Assembly (NCBI GenBank): GCA_903902035.1 | Contig: CAIUTG010000070.1 | Location: 1-35,236, forward strand | Length of the DNA stretch: 35,236 bases | Direction of reading: 5' to 3' | Source of the DNA: an uncultured Curvibacter sp. | GTDB taxonomy: Bacteria; Pseudomonadota; Gammaproteobacteria; Burkholderiales; Burkholderiaceae_C | Part shown: positions 23,039-32,359 of the stretch, in pieces | Layout of the letters: each line of letters opens with the position of its first letter | How positions within the stretch are numbered: the stretch's first letter is position 1 | The notes under the pieces: generated by a model | The model's database searches: none | Told to the model about the DNA's origin: nothing | The model's input: the letters and a program-made list of their open reading frames with translations, nothing else | Position numbers and translations under genes: made by a program

Positions 23039-25372
23039 TCAGGAGGTTGGGAGTTCAATCGGCTGTTCTGCCTTGAATGATAGCGAGACTTTTGCCCCCA
23101 CGATATGGTCATTTTCCTGCACATTGGACAGGTCGATGCGCGCCCCGTGGTCATCCACAATTTTTTTGACTACGGCCAAACCCAGGCCGGTGCCCTTGGT
23201 TTTGGTGGTGACATAAGGTTCAAATGCACGCTTCAAAATGGCATCTGCAAAGCCGGTGCCGTGGTCGCGCACCACCAAACGAACCCGCTGCGCCGACTCA
23301 CTCCACTGGGTGCTGATTTCCACCCCAGGCGGCTGACCGCCTTCTCCGCTGACGGCTTCACAAGCGTCCTGGGCATTTTGTAATAAGTTGTGAATCACTT
23401 GCCGCAGTTGCTGAGGATCTCCTTGAATGGGCGGGCAACGCGGGTCCAAGCTCACTTGCAACTCCCCTGGCGCGCCTGCTTGACTGGGGTCCGCGCCATA
23501 GAGCTGCACCACGTCGGTGACCAGATCGTTCAGATTGAGCGACTCCAAATGGGCTGCGGGCAAACGGGCGTAATCACGGAATTCATTGACCAAGCGCTTC
23601 ATGGCGTCCACCTGATCGACGATGGTTTTGACCGACTTGGTCAACACCGCCTGCTCGGGGGGCGCCACTTTGCCTGACAACTTCATCTCCAGGCGTTCGG
23701 CAGAAAGTTGAATGGGCGTCAAGGGGTTCTTGATTTCATGGGCCAAGCGCCGCGCCACCTCACCCCAGGCTTGCGCCCGTTGCGCCGAGACAATTTGCGT
23801 GATGTCGTCGAACACCAGCAACTGGGCCTGCCCCGGCAAGGCAGCCGCCCGTGTGACCAGGGTCAAGTTGTGGGGCTCATGGAGCGCGGTATCGCGGTGC
23901 TTGCTGGCCAGGCTCAACTCAAAGGACTGCTGCCAATGGTCCGATCCATGCGGTTGAACCGGGTCATTCAGCACTGCCTTGAGCTGGGCATCGACGCGCT
24001 CGGCAAATGGGCGCAGGCCCGGAATTTGGTCCAAGGTTTTACCCAAATGCGGTGTCAGAGGCAGGCCCAAAATCCGCATGGCCCCAGGGTTGGCAGAAAG
24101 CAGATGCCCCTGCTCGTCCAGCACCATCACGCCGGCGGTCAGGTTGTCCAGAATGGTTTGCAGATTGGCGCGGGCGGTGCTGACCTCGTTCATGGTTTGA
24201 TCCACCGTGGCCCGGGCCTCAAAGAGCTGTTGCGTCATGTCTGCAAAAGCGCGGGTCAAGCCCCCCAACTCGTCTTTGTTGCTCAATGCGGCTTTGGGGC
24301 TGAGGTTGCCCAGGGACACTTCACGCACCCCTTCGGCCAGCACCAGCAGGGGACGCGCCAGCTGGTTGCCCAGCAACACGGCCAAAATGATGGAGCCCAA
24401 GACCGCCAGAAACAGGCTCAGGGTCAAGGTGGCAATGTACATGCGCTGCAAGCCCACCCGACCCAAAGCCCGCTCCTGGTACTCGCGGTTGGCGACTTCT
24501 ACCGCCAGGGCATTGGCGACCAAGGCATCCGGCATCGCCACCGTCACCTGCAAAATGCGGGGCTCAGCAAACAGCCCCAGCCGCGCCTCAGGCACCAACG
24601 CAAAAGCACGGATGTGGGCGCGCCCACCTGGCGTGCCATTGTTGGCCGCGTTCAACTCCACCTCGTCCAAGCCCTCGACCATGGCCACAGCGGGTTGGTT
24701 TTTGAGTCGCCGCAAAATGGCCGAAGAGGGGCGCTCCGGACTGAGCTGAAAGCGCGAAGCGCCTGCACTGGCCAGAACCGTGCCATTCATGGACCATGCC
24801 ACCACATCGTCGGCACCCAATTGCTCGCGGATGCGGTCCACCACCAAGGGCATCGCCGCGCCATCCAAATCTCGCAGCGATTCAGCGGCCACCTGGGTTT
24901 TTTTGGCCCAATCACTGGACAAGGTGTCCAAGGACGTTCGCCCCAAACTGACCCCCGCCGACAAAGCGCTTTCCACCTTCACGTCAAACCAGCTCTCAAT
25001 GGAGCGCGAGACAAATTGATAGGAAACCCCGTAAATCAACAGCCCCGGCATGAAGCCAACAAAGGCAAAGATGGCGGCCAGCTTGACCAACAACTGACTG
25101 CCATAGCGCCCCTGCTTGAGCCGCCAATACAAACGCAGTCCGGCCCCCACGATCACCGCCAGCAGCAATCCCGCCACCACCAGATTCAGGGCAAACAACC
25201 GGACATAGTTGCGCTCATACAGCTCCCGGTTGTTGGTGGCCTGGGTCAACAAAAACAGCAACACCAAGCCCAGAATACCGGCCACCGCAGCCCCCAGCAC
25301 CAACAGAATCCGCACCACCCGCGAACTCCAGTGGTGCCGGTCCGTTGTGCTCGAGGAGGGGGCCGAACTCAA
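23039..25372 (-). CDS. NtrY-like membrane sensor histidine kinase
   Basis: 777 residues from a TTG whose second and third bases overlap the TGA of the DUF4390 gene (TTGA), with GGAG eight bases upstream; the track start 17 codons earlier has no such support. Architecture: N-terminal TM helices (RILLVLGAAVAGILGLVLLFLL, LNLVVAGLLLAVIV, LAAIFAFVGFMPGLLIYGV), a periplasmic region, another TM (TLTLSLFLAVLGSIILAVLLG), HAMP (NQLARPLLVLAEGVREVSLG), PAS (LQTILDNLTAGVMVLDEQGHLL), HisKA with phospho-acceptor His in RRLAHEIKNPLTPIQL, and HATPase with N-box VIHNLLQNAQDACE, G1 DHGTGFAD and G2 GTGLGLAVVKKI. Typical NtrY layout. Signal unknown. Confidence 0.92.
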   Translation of the reverse strand: MSSAPSSSTTDRHHWSSRVVRILLVLGAAVAGILGLVLLFLLTQATNNRELYERNYVRLFALNLVVAGLLLAVIVGAGLRLYWRLKQGRYGSQLLVKLAAIFAFVGFMPGLLIYGVSYQFVSRSIESWFDVKVESALSAGVSLGRTSLDTLSSDWAKKTQVAAESLRDLDGAAMPLVVDRIREQLGADDVVAWSMNGTVLASAGASRFQLSPERPSSAILRRLKNQPAVAMVEGLDEVELNAANNGTPGGRAHIRAFALVPEARLGLFAEPRILQVTVAMPDALVANALAVEVANREYQERALGRVGLQRMYIATLTLSLFLAVLGSIILAVLLGNQLARPLLVLAEGVREVSLGNLSPKAALSNKDELGGLTRAFADMTQQLFEARATVDQTMNEVSTARANLQTILDNLTAGVMVLDEQGHLLSANPGAMRILGLPLTPHLGKTLDQIPGLRPFAERVDAQLKAVLNDPVQPHGSDHWQQSFELSLASKHRDTALHEPHNLTLVTRAAALPGQAQLLVFDDITQIVSAQRAQAWGEVARRLAHEIKNPLTPIQLSAERLEMKLSGKVAPPEQAVLTKSVKTIVDQVDAMKRLVNEFRDYARLPAAHLESLNLNDLVTDVVQLYGADPSQAGAPGELQVSLDPRCPPIQGDPQQLRQVIHNLLQNAQDACEAVSGEGGQPPGVEISTQWSESAQRVRLVVRDHGTGFADAILKRAFEPYVTTKTKGTGLGLAVVKKIVDDHGARIDLSNVQENDHIVGAKVSLSFKAEQPIELPTS

Positions 25373-26028
25373 CGCACCGACTCCGCCGTCAAGGTCAGGG
25401 TTTGACTGGCCGACAAATTCCAATCGGGCCGGTCACTGACGCCAAACTGAAAAGGGCGTGGCAATTGCGAAACATCCAATTTGAAGCTGAAACTCAACTC
25501 CTCCTTGCCATCCAGGGCAACGTCCTTGACGGGGGCGATTTTCCAATCTGCGATGCGCCGCACTGCCGCCAGCGCATCGTGAAGCTCATCGAAGCTTTGC
25601 CCCAGGGTCACCCCCAAGCCCGAATAATTGATGGGGGCATTGGACACTTGCAAGCGCCAACGGCGCGTCAGGGGTTGGTAGGCCAGGCGGTAGTAACGCA
25701 ATGCCGTGCTGACGTGCTTGTCATACCAGTACCAGCGTTTTTTCAACACACTGGCTTCGGCGACAAAATAAAGTGGGATGCCTTTTTCAGCAGCGTCAAC
25801 GACCAGGGGGGGCAGCTCCAGGTGAATGGCGGCCGAGAGCATCAGTTGGTCTTCGCCCCGTTCCAGTCGCACCTCATGGACTTCAATGCCGGCATTGAGG
25901 GGCGACACCAGTTCGGTCGCCCTGGCAGGCGTTGCGAACAGCACGCCCACACTCCACCACAGCGTCAACAGCAGCACCAGGAGGCCCGCCAACCCGCGAG
26001 GGGCCCACCGCAGGCGTGCGCTGACCAC
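25369..26028 (-). CDS. DUF4390 domain-containing exported protein
   Basis: 219 residues from a GTG (protein VVSARLRWAPRG) just past the rsmB stop; the ORF track starts 22 codons earlier, 62 bases into rsmB, with no better ribosome site. Signal sequence GLAGLLVLLLTLWWSVGVLFATPARAT, then a periplasmic domain with VHEVRLERGEDQLMLSAAIHLELPP, KRWYWYDKHVSTALRYYRLAYQPLTRRWRLQVSN and FSFKLDVSQLPRPFQFG, matching DUF4390. This family is found between rsmB and an NtrY-type kinase in Burkholderiales. Because the kinase is translationally coupled to it (TTGA), it may feed the kinase's periplasmic sensor region. Function unproven. Confidence 0.82.
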   Translation of the reverse strand: MVSARLRWAPRGLAGLLVLLLTLWWSVGVLFATPARATELVSPLNAGIEVHEVRLERGEDQLMLSAAIHLELPPLVVDAAEKGIPLYFVAEASVLKKRWYWYDKHVSTALRYYRLAYQPLTRRWRLQVSNAPINYSGLGVTLGQSFDELHDALAAVRRIADWKIAPVKDVALDGKEELSFSFKLDVSQLPRPFQFGVSDRPDWNLSASQTLTLTAESVR

Positions 26029-26032
26029 GGCT

Positions 26033-27430
26033 TCAACTTTGCCGTCGTTTTTGCAGCAAGGCATAGAAAAATCCATCGTGGTCAATGGCGCCATCTTGAA
26101 TCGGATTATCGGTGGCTTTCACCGCATCCCACGCCGAAGTGGGCAACAAATGGCCTGGAGAAGGTGCCAACGTGGCTTCTGGGTGGTGTCGCAAAAAGGC
26201 GGTCACCTGATCCTGGCCCTCGGCTTTGAAAACCGAGCAAGTGCAGTACAGCAACCGCCCGCCCGGTTTGAGCAAAGGCCAAAGTACGGACAGCAGCCCA
26301 GCCTGGGTCACGGCCAGCTGAGCCACATCGCTTTCGCGACGCAACCAGCGCACATCGGGGTGGCGGCGCACAATGCCCGACGCGGTACAGGGCGCGTCCA
26401 ACAAAATGCCGTCGTAAAGCGTGGCAGGGGTCTGAGGGCCCCACCAGGAGGCGGGCTCTTGCGCATCGGCCACCAAGACCTGCGCGCTCAAAGCCGGGGT
26501 GGTCAGCTGCAGCCGCGCCAAGGTGTTGTCGATGCGGCTGCAACGCTCCGCGTCGATGTCCAAGGCCACCAGATCGGCTGGGGTGTCTTTTTGTTGCAGC
26601 CATTCCAGCAGGTGGGCGGTTTTGCCACCGGGTGCGGCGCAGGCATCGAGCAATTTCAAACGCTCGCCGGGTGCCGCGTGCAAGCCCTGCAACAACAGGG
26701 GCGCCGCCGATTGCGCACCGGCGTCTTGCACCGAGACGGCACCGCTGGAAAAACCAGGCAAGGCGTCCACCGGACAAGGCTTGAGCAGCATCAACGCCTG
26801 CTCGCCCACGCGCACACTGGCCATGCCGGCTTGTTGCAAGCGGTCCTGGTAGGCGGCCACGCTGTGCTGCCCCAGGTTGACCCGCAAGGTCATGCTGGCA
26901 CGGCCCGCATTGGTCTGCAACACCGCCTGCCAGTGCTGGGGGTGGTCTTTGCGCAAACGGTCAATCCACCAACGGGGGTGATTCCATCGGGCCACCGGCT
27001 CTTGCGCCACACTGTCAAGCAAGGTGTTTTGCTCGCGCAAGAAGCGCCGCAAGCAGGCATTGACGAAGGCGGCCTGGCTGCGGGTGGTGTTTTGGCGTTT
27101 GGCCGCCTCCACCGCCTGATCAACCAGGGTGAAGGGTTCATAAGGCGCTTGTTCGGGGTCGAGTGCCAAGGCCAAGGCCGTGCACAGCAAGGCTTCCACG
27201 GCGGGGGGTGGGGTGCGGGGTGCCAACTTGCGACGCAGCGCCTCGGCCTGTCCCAACACCCGCAGCACATGGAACAGCAAGGCTTGCACACCAGGCCGCT
27301 GTGCCGCGCTCAGGCCATCCAGGGCGCGCGTGGCCGAAGCACCGCCCCGCACGGCCAACAAGACCTGGGCGGTGAGTTGCAGTTGCTGCCAAAGGGGGAT
27401 CGAAAGGGGAAACGGGCTGGCTGAATTCAT
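26033..27430 (-). CDS. rsmB: 16S rRNA (cytosine-967-C5)-methyltransferase RsmB
   Basis: 465 residues. N-terminal NusB-like RNA-binding helices (up to ~130), then the Nol1/Nop2/Sun methyltransferase domain: SAM-binding LLDACAAPGGKTAHLLEW, catalytic LLDAPCTASGIVRRHPDVRW with the motif IV cysteine, and motif VI LLYCTCSVFKAEGQDQV with the release cysteine. It methylates C967 of 16S rRNA (E. coli numbering) using S-adenosylmethionine. Its ATG overlaps the LemA-like stop (ATGA). Usual length is 430-450; the small excess is spread. Confident call. Confidence 0.95.
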   Translation of the reverse strand: MNSASPFPLSIPLWQQLQLTAQVLLAVRGGASATRALDGLSAAQRPGVQALLFHVLRVLGQAEALRRKLAPRTPPPAVEALLCTALALALDPEQAPYEPFTLVDQAVEAAKRQNTTRSQAAFVNACLRRFLREQNTLLDSVAQEPVARWNHPRWWIDRLRKDHPQHWQAVLQTNAGRASMTLRVNLGQHSVAAYQDRLQQAGMASVRVGEQALMLLKPCPVDALPGFSSGAVSVQDAGAQSAAPLLLQGLHAAPGERLKLLDACAAPGGKTAHLLEWLQQKDTPADLVALDIDAERCSRIDNTLARLQLTTPALSAQVLVADAQEPASWWGPQTPATLYDGILLDAPCTASGIVRRHPDVRWLRRESDVAQLAVTQAGLLSVLWPLLKPGGRLLYCTCSVFKAEGQDQVTAFLRHHPEATLAPSPGHLLPTSAWDAVKATDNPIQDGAIDHDGFFYALLQKRRQS

Positions 27431-28035
27431 GGGGGATTGGCTTGCACCCAGGCCACGGGAACCGCAGGGCGATAGTTCAATAGTTTGGCCAACAAAAAGG
27501 CGGGAAATTGGGCAATGGCCTGGTTGTACTGATGCACGGCCTGGTTAAAGGTGGCCACCGCCGCTTGGTCTTGTTGCAGCAAGGCGACCATGGCCTGCGG
27601 CGGGGTCCCGATCACGTTGACGTCTTCCATCTGGGCGCGAACCTGGGTCCAGGCGGCACTGAGTTCTTGCATCAAGGGCACATCCAGGGGCTTGGCTTTG
27701 GCGGCTTGCAAGGCTTTTTTGAAGGGCTCCAAGTCCATGTTGACCGGCCTCGCCCAGGCATCCAGCAGCAGCACCGAGGCCGAGGCATGCACTTCCATCC
27801 AGGCCAGGTGCATGAACCATTGCGACTCCAGCAGGCCAAAGGCATGGCGGGCCGCAGCGCGCAAGCGCACGATGCGCTTGTTCACCCCCAAAACCCAGCA
27901 CAACAAGAGCGCGAGCGACAACCACACCCACCAAGGCTGGTCCCAAACAGCGAAGCTGGCCACCCGATCTGCGGTGTCGGCCACCTCCCCTGCCTCCACG
28001 GTCTCGGGCACCCCCGCTACGGCTTGCGCGTCCAT
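27427..28035 (-). CDS. LemA-like membrane protein
   Basis: 202 residues. One TM helix (WWVWLSLALLLCWVLGV) near residue 35-52 with a short periplasmic or cytoplasmic N-terminus. After it, NKRIVRLRAAARHAFGLLESQW and the C-terminal FNQAVHQYNQAIAQFPAFLLAKLLNYRPA match the divergent LemA family signature (Tyr-Asn...Phe-Pro). The ORF track uses a TTG 5 codons upstream, but TTTTTTTGGAGAATCAGTCGATG places GGAG correctly for the internal ATG. LemA proteins are short membrane coiled-coil proteins of unclear function, sometimes linked to peptidase or stress modules. Its leader overlaps the rpoC terminator, and it heads the rsmB operon. Confidence 0.72.
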   Translation of the reverse strand: MDAQAVAGVPETVEAGEVADTADRVASFAVWDQPWWVWLSLALLLCWVLGVNKRIVRLRAAARHAFGLLESQWFMHLAWMEVHASASVLLLDAWARPVNMDLEPFKKALQAAKAKPLDVPLMQELSAAWTQVRAQMEDVNVIGTPPQAMVALLQQDQAAVATFNQAVHQYNQAIAQFPAFLLAKLLNYRPAVPVAWVQANPP

Positions 28036-28048
28036 CGACTGATTCTCC

Positions 28049-28096
28049 AAAAAAACAACCCCGCCGATCGTACGTCATTCGCACGACACGGCGGGG
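28049..28096 (-). terminator. Strong rho-independent terminator after rpoC
   Basis: Minus strand: CCCCGCCG, a nested 7-bp stem TCGTGCG/CGTACGA with loop AATGA, CGGCGGGG, then TTGTTTTTTT. The outer stem is 8 perfect bp with a GC core and the U-tract is long. It ends the rpoB-rpoC transcript 25 bases after the rpoC stop and sits directly before the LemA-like gene, so that operon needs its own promoter or read-through. Confidence 0.9.
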
Positions 28097-28120
28097 ACTC
28101 ATCGAAGTGACTGAACCGAA

Positions 28121-31100
28121 TTACTCGGCGGCAGCGCCTTCGCTGGCTTCGCGGGCCTCTTGGTCAGAGGCCAAGTCGGCTGCTTCGGCTTCGGCGATGG
28201 CGCGGCGCTCGGCGTCGTCCATCAGGTCCTTGGCTTTGCGAGCCTGGTGATAGGCCATGCCGGTGCCGGCCGGGATCAAGCGGCCCACAATGACATTTTC
28301 CTTCAAGCCGCGCAACTCGTCGCGTTTGCCCATGATGGCCGCTTCGGTCAAGACCCGGGTGGTTTCCTGGAAGGAAGCCGCCGAGATGAACGAATCGGTC
28401 GACAGCGAAGCCTTGGTGATGCCCAACAACAGGTTGGTGTAGGTGGCGGGCACTTTGCTGTCGCGCAACAAGGCTTCGTTGGTGTTCAAGATCTCGGATC
28501 GCTCGACCTGTTCGCCCGCGATGTAGTTCGAATCGCCGGCGTTTTCGACAACGACGCGACGCAACATCTGACGCACGATCACTTCGATGTGCTTGTCGTT
28601 GATCTTCACCCCTTGCAGGCGGTAAACGTCTTGCACTTCATCGACGATGTAGCGTGAGAGCTCTTCGATGCCCAGCAAGCGCAAGATGTCTTGTGGGTCG
28701 GCCGGGCCGTCCACAATCGATTCGCCCTTGTTGACCACCTGGCCTTCGTGGACCAGGATGTTCTTTTCCTTGGGCACGAGTTCTTCCCAGATCTTGCCTT
28801 CGGGGTCGGTGATTTGCAAACGCACCTTGCCCTTGGTTTCTTTACCGAAGGACACGGTACCGGTCATCTCGGCCAGGGTGCCCTTGTCTTTGGGCGTACG
28901 GGCTTCAAACAACTCGGCCACGCGCGGCAGACCGCCCGTGATGTCGCGGGTCTTTTGACCTTCGATGGGGATGCGCGCCAGCACTTCGCCTGGGCCCACA
29001 TCTTGGCCATCACGCACCTGGATCAGCGCGCCGACTTGGAAGCCAATCGTCACGGCGTGGTCGGTGCCCGGAATCTTGACTTCGGCGCCCGAAGCGTCGA
29101 TCAATTTCACCTGCGGACGCACCACCTTGGCCGAGCCACGGCGTTTCGGATCGATCACGACCAGGGTCGACAAGCCGGTGACTTCGCCGACCTGCTTGGC
29201 GACCGTCAGGCCTTCTTCGACGTTCTCGAATTTCACCTGACCGGCAAATTCGGTGATGATCGGGCGGGTCAGCGGGTCCCAGTTGGCCAGGATGGTCCCG
29301 GCCTTGATGGTTTGATCGGCCTTGATCGCCAAGGTCGCGCCATAAGGCACCTTGTGGCGTTCGCGCTCACGGCCATGTTCGTCCTGAATGACGATTTCAC
29401 CGGAGCGGGAAATCACCACCAGCTCACCCTTGGTGTTGCTGACATAGCGCATGGTGGCGTTGAAACCGATCACGCCATTGGACTTGGCTTCCACGCTCGA
29501 AGCGATGGCGGCGCGCGAAGCGGCACCACCGATGTGGAAGGTCCGCATGGTCAGCTGGGTACCGGGTTCGCCGATGGACTGGGCGGCAATCACCCCCACG
29601 GCTTCGCCGAGGTTGATCAAGCCGCCACGGCCCAAATCGCGGCCATAGCACATGGCGCACAAACCGAAGCGGGTGTCGCAATTCAGGGCGGTGCGCACGC
29701 GCACTTCATCCACGCCAGCGGCTTCCAACTCTTCGATCAGGTCCTCGTCCAGCATCTGACCGGCCTTGGCCAGCACCGAGCGGTTCTCAGGGTGCAAGAT
29801 GTCATCGGCTGCCGTGCGACCCAAAATACGGTCGCGCAACGATTCAATCACTTCACCGCCTTCCACAATGGCGCGCATCAACGAGCCATTGCCGGTGCCG
29901 CAATCCTGCTCGGTCACAACCAAGTCTTGCGTCACGTCGACCAAACGACGGGTCAGGTAACCCGAGTTGGCGGTCTTCAAAGCCGTGTCGGCCAGGCCCT
30001 TACGGGCACCGTGGGTGGAGATGAAGTACTGCAACACATTCAGACCTTCACGGAAGTTCGCCGTGATGGGGGTCTCAATGATGGAGCCGTCCGGCTTGGC
30101 CATCAGGCCCCGCATACCGGCCAACTGACGGATCTGCGCCGCAGAACCCCGCGCACCGGAGTCGGCCATCATGTAAATCGAGTTGAACGATTCCTGGTCG
30201 ACTTCCTTGCCATGGCGGTCGATGGTTTTTTGCTTGGCCAATTGGGCCATCATGACCTTGGAGACTTCGTCACCGGCCTTGCCCCAAATGTCCACCACCT
30301 TGTTGTAGCGCTCGCCCGCGGTCACCAGACCGGACACGTATTGCTGTTCGATCTCTTTGACTTCTTTCTCGGCGCGCTCGATGATTTCGGGCTTCTCGGT
30401 GGGCACCAACATGTCGTCGATGCAAATCGAGATGCCGGCCTTGGTCGCCAAACGGAAACCGTTTTGCAGCAGCTTGTCGGCAAACACCACGGTTTCTTTC
30501 AAACCGCACTTGCGGAAGGAGACGTTGATCAGCTTGGAGATCTCTTTCTTCTTCAGCGCCTTGTTCATGTTGGAGAAAGGCAGGCCCTTGGGCAAGATTT
30601 CCGACAACAAGGCACGGCCCGCCGTGGTTTCCACCAGGCTGGTGTGGGGCGTGAATTCGCCGGTCGCCTTGTTCTTGACCCACTCGGTGATGCGCACGGT
30701 GACGCGGGCGGTCAGGTCGACTTGGCCGGCATCAAAAGCGCGTTGCACTTCGGGCACATCGGAGAACACCAGGCCTTCGCCCTTGGCGTTGATGCGGTCG
30801 CGGGTCGTGTAGTACAGACCCAGCACCACGTCTTGCGAAGGCACGATGGAAGGTTCGCCCGAAGCGGGGAACAAAATGTTGTTGGAGGCCAGCATCAAGG
30901 TGCGGGCTTCCATTTGGGCTTCGACCGACAAAGGCACGTGCACGGCCATTTGGTCACCGTCAAAGTCGGCATTGAAGGCCGCGCAGACCAAGGGGTGCAG
31001 CTGAATGGCCTTGCCTTCGATCAGGATGGGCTCGAAGGCCTGGATGCCCAAACGGTGCAGCGTGGGCGCACGGTTCAGCATGACCGGGTGTTCTTTGATG

Positions 31101-32338
31101 ACCTCTTCCAAAATGTCCCACACCACCGGGGTGCCCATTTCGACTTCCTTCTTCGCGGCCTTGATGGTGGTCGCAATGCCCATGGATTCCAGGCGCGAGA
31201 AGATGAAGGGCTTGAACAATTCGAGCGCCATCAGCTTGGGCAGACCGCACTGATGCAGCTTGAGGGTTGGGCCCACGGTAATGACCGAACGACCCGAGTA
31301 GTCGACGCGCTTGCCCAGCAAGTTTTGACGGAAACGACCGCTCTTGCCCTTGATCATGTCGGCCAGCGACTTGAGGGCACGCTTGTTGGCGCCCGTCATG
31401 GCCTTGCCACGGCGGCCGTTGTCCAGCAAGCTGTCCACGGCTTCTTGCAACATGCGCTTTTCATTGCGGGCAATGATTTCAGGCGCTTTCAGTTCCAGCA
31501 AGCGGCGCAGACGGCTGTTGCGGTTGATGACGCGGCGGTACAGGTCGTTCAAATCGGACGTGGCAAAGCGGCCCCCATCCAGCGGCACCAAAGGACGCAG
31601 GTCCGGTGGCAACACGGGCAGCACTTCGAGCACCATCCAGCCGGGTTTGATGCCCGACTTCTTGAAGGCTTCCAAGACCTTGAGGCGCTTGGCGTTCTTC
31701 TTGATTTTGACTTCGGAGCCGGTCAGGTCACCGCGCAGGCGCTCGATTTCGGATTCGATGTCGATGGCCTCAAGCAGGTCTTTGATGCCTTCGGCGCCCA
31801 TCTTGGCGACGAATTCATCGCCGTACTCTTTTTGCTTGGCGTCGAACTCGTCTTCGGACATGATGCTGAACTTCTTCAGCGAGGTCATGCCGGGGTCGGT
31901 CACCACATAGGCTTCAAAGTACAAGACACGTTCGATGTCACGCAGCGTCATGTCGAGCACCAGGCCCAAGCGCGAAGGCAAGGACTTCAGGAACCAGATG
32001 TGGGCGCAAGGCGCGGCCAGATCGATGTGGCCCATGCGTTCACGACGCACCTTGGTTTGGGTCACTTCAACGCCGCATTTTTCGCAAATCACGCCACGGT
32101 GTTTCAGGCGTTTGTATTTGCCGCACAAACATTCATAGTCTTTGATGGGGCCAAAAATTTTGGCGCAAAACAGACCATCGCGCTCGGGCTTGAAGGTGCG
32201 GTAATTGATGGTTTCGGGTTTTTTCACCTCACCAAAAGACCACGAACGGATCTTTTCGGGTGAGGCCATGCCGATCTTGATGGCATCGAAGTGCTCATCC
32301 GGCGTGAATTGCTTGAACAGGTCGAGTAGGGATTTCAT
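28121..32338 (-). CDS. rpoC: DNA-directed RNA polymerase subunit beta'
   Basis: 1405 residues, matching the usual beta' length (E. coli 1407). Key features are intact: the N-terminal zinc-binding cluster [24 protein letters not shown], the catalytic Mg loop [12 protein letters not shown], the rudder/clamp region, bridge helix and trigger loop (e.g. [19 protein letters not shown]), and a C-terminal acidic tail ([23 protein letters not shown]). Start ATG has AAGGAT about nine bases upstream. It follows rpoB by 21 bases in the conserved rplKAJL-rpoBC arrangement, whose upstream part lies beyond the window. No anomaly found. Largest gene in the window. Confidence 0.99.
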   Translation of the reverse strand: MKSLLDLFKQFTPDEHFDAIKIGMASPEKIRSWSFGEVKKPETINYRTFKPERDGLFCAKIFGPIKDYECLCGKYKRLKHRGVICEKCGVEVTQTKVRRERMGHIDLAAPCAHIWFLKSLPSRLGLVLDMTLRDIERVLYFEAYVVTDPGMTSLKKFSIMSEDEFDAKQKEYGDEFVAKMGAEGIKDLLEAIDIESEIERLRGDLTGSEVKIKKNAKRLKVLEAFKKSGIKPGWMVLEVLPVLPPDLRPLVPLDGGRFATSDLNDLYRRVINRNSRLRRLLELKAPEIIARNEKRMLQEAVDSLLDNGRRGKAMTGANKRALKSLADMIKGKSGRFRQNLLGKRVDYSGRSVITVGPTLKLHQCGLPKLMALELFKPFIFSRLESMGIATTIKAAKKEVEMGTPVVWDILEEVIKEHPVMLNRAPTLHRLGIQAFEPILIEGKAIQLHPLVCAAFNADFDGDQMAVHVPLSVEAQMEARTLMLASNNILFPASGEPSIVPSQDVVLGLYYTTRDRINAKGEGLVFSDVPEVQRAFDAGQVDLTARVTVRITEWVKNKATGEFTPHTSLVETTAGRALLSEILPKGLPFSNMNKALKKKEISKLINVSFRKCGLKETVVFADKLLQNGFRLATKAGISICIDDMLVPTEKPEIIERAEKEVKEIEQQYVSGLVTAGERYNKVVDIWGKAGDEVSKVMMAQLAKQKTIDRHGKEVDQESFNSIYMMADSGARGSAAQIRQLAGMRGLMAKPDGSIIETPITANFREGLNVLQYFISTHGARKGLADTALKTANSGYLTRRLVDVTQDLVVTEQDCGTGNGSLMRAIVEGGEVIESLRDRILGRTAADDILHPENRSVLAKAGQMLDEDLIEELEAAGVDEVRVRTALNCDTRFGLCAMCYGRDLGRGGLINLGEAVGVIAAQSIGEPGTQLTMRTFHIGGAASRAAIASSVEAKSNGVIGFNATMRYVSNTKGELVVISRSGEIVIQDEHGRERERHKVPYGATLAIKADQTIKAGTILANWDPLTRPIITEFAGQVKFENVEEGLTVAKQVGEVTGLSTLVVIDPKRRGSAKVVRPQVKLIDASGAEVKIPGTDHAVTIGFQVGALIQVRDGQDVGPGEVLARIPIEGQKTRDITGGLPRVAELFEARTPKDKGTLAEMTGTVSFGKETKGKVRLQITDPEGKIWEELVPKEKNILVHEGQVVNKGESIVDGPADPQDILRLLGIEELSRYIVDEVQDVYRLQGVKINDKHIEVIVRQMLRRVVVENAGDSNYIAGEQVERSEILNTNEALLRDSKVPATYTNLLLGITKASLSTDSFISAASFQETTRVLTEAAIMGKRDELRGLKENVIVGRLIPAGTGMAYHQARKAKDLMDDAERRAIAEAEAADLASDQEAREASEGAAAE

Positions 32339-32359
32339 AAAACTCTATCCTTTTCTTGC

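Noticed and set aside
23708-25405. 565-codon plus-strand ORF antisense to the NtrY-like kinase
   Set aside because: Shadow of the kinase gene; Gln/His/Arg-rich translation without a domain.
28691-32263. 1190-codon plus-strand ORF antisense to rpoC
   Set aside because: It mirrors the rpoC frame because GC-rich codon usage suppresses antisense stops; its translation is low-sense His/Gln/Gly-rich with no motif.
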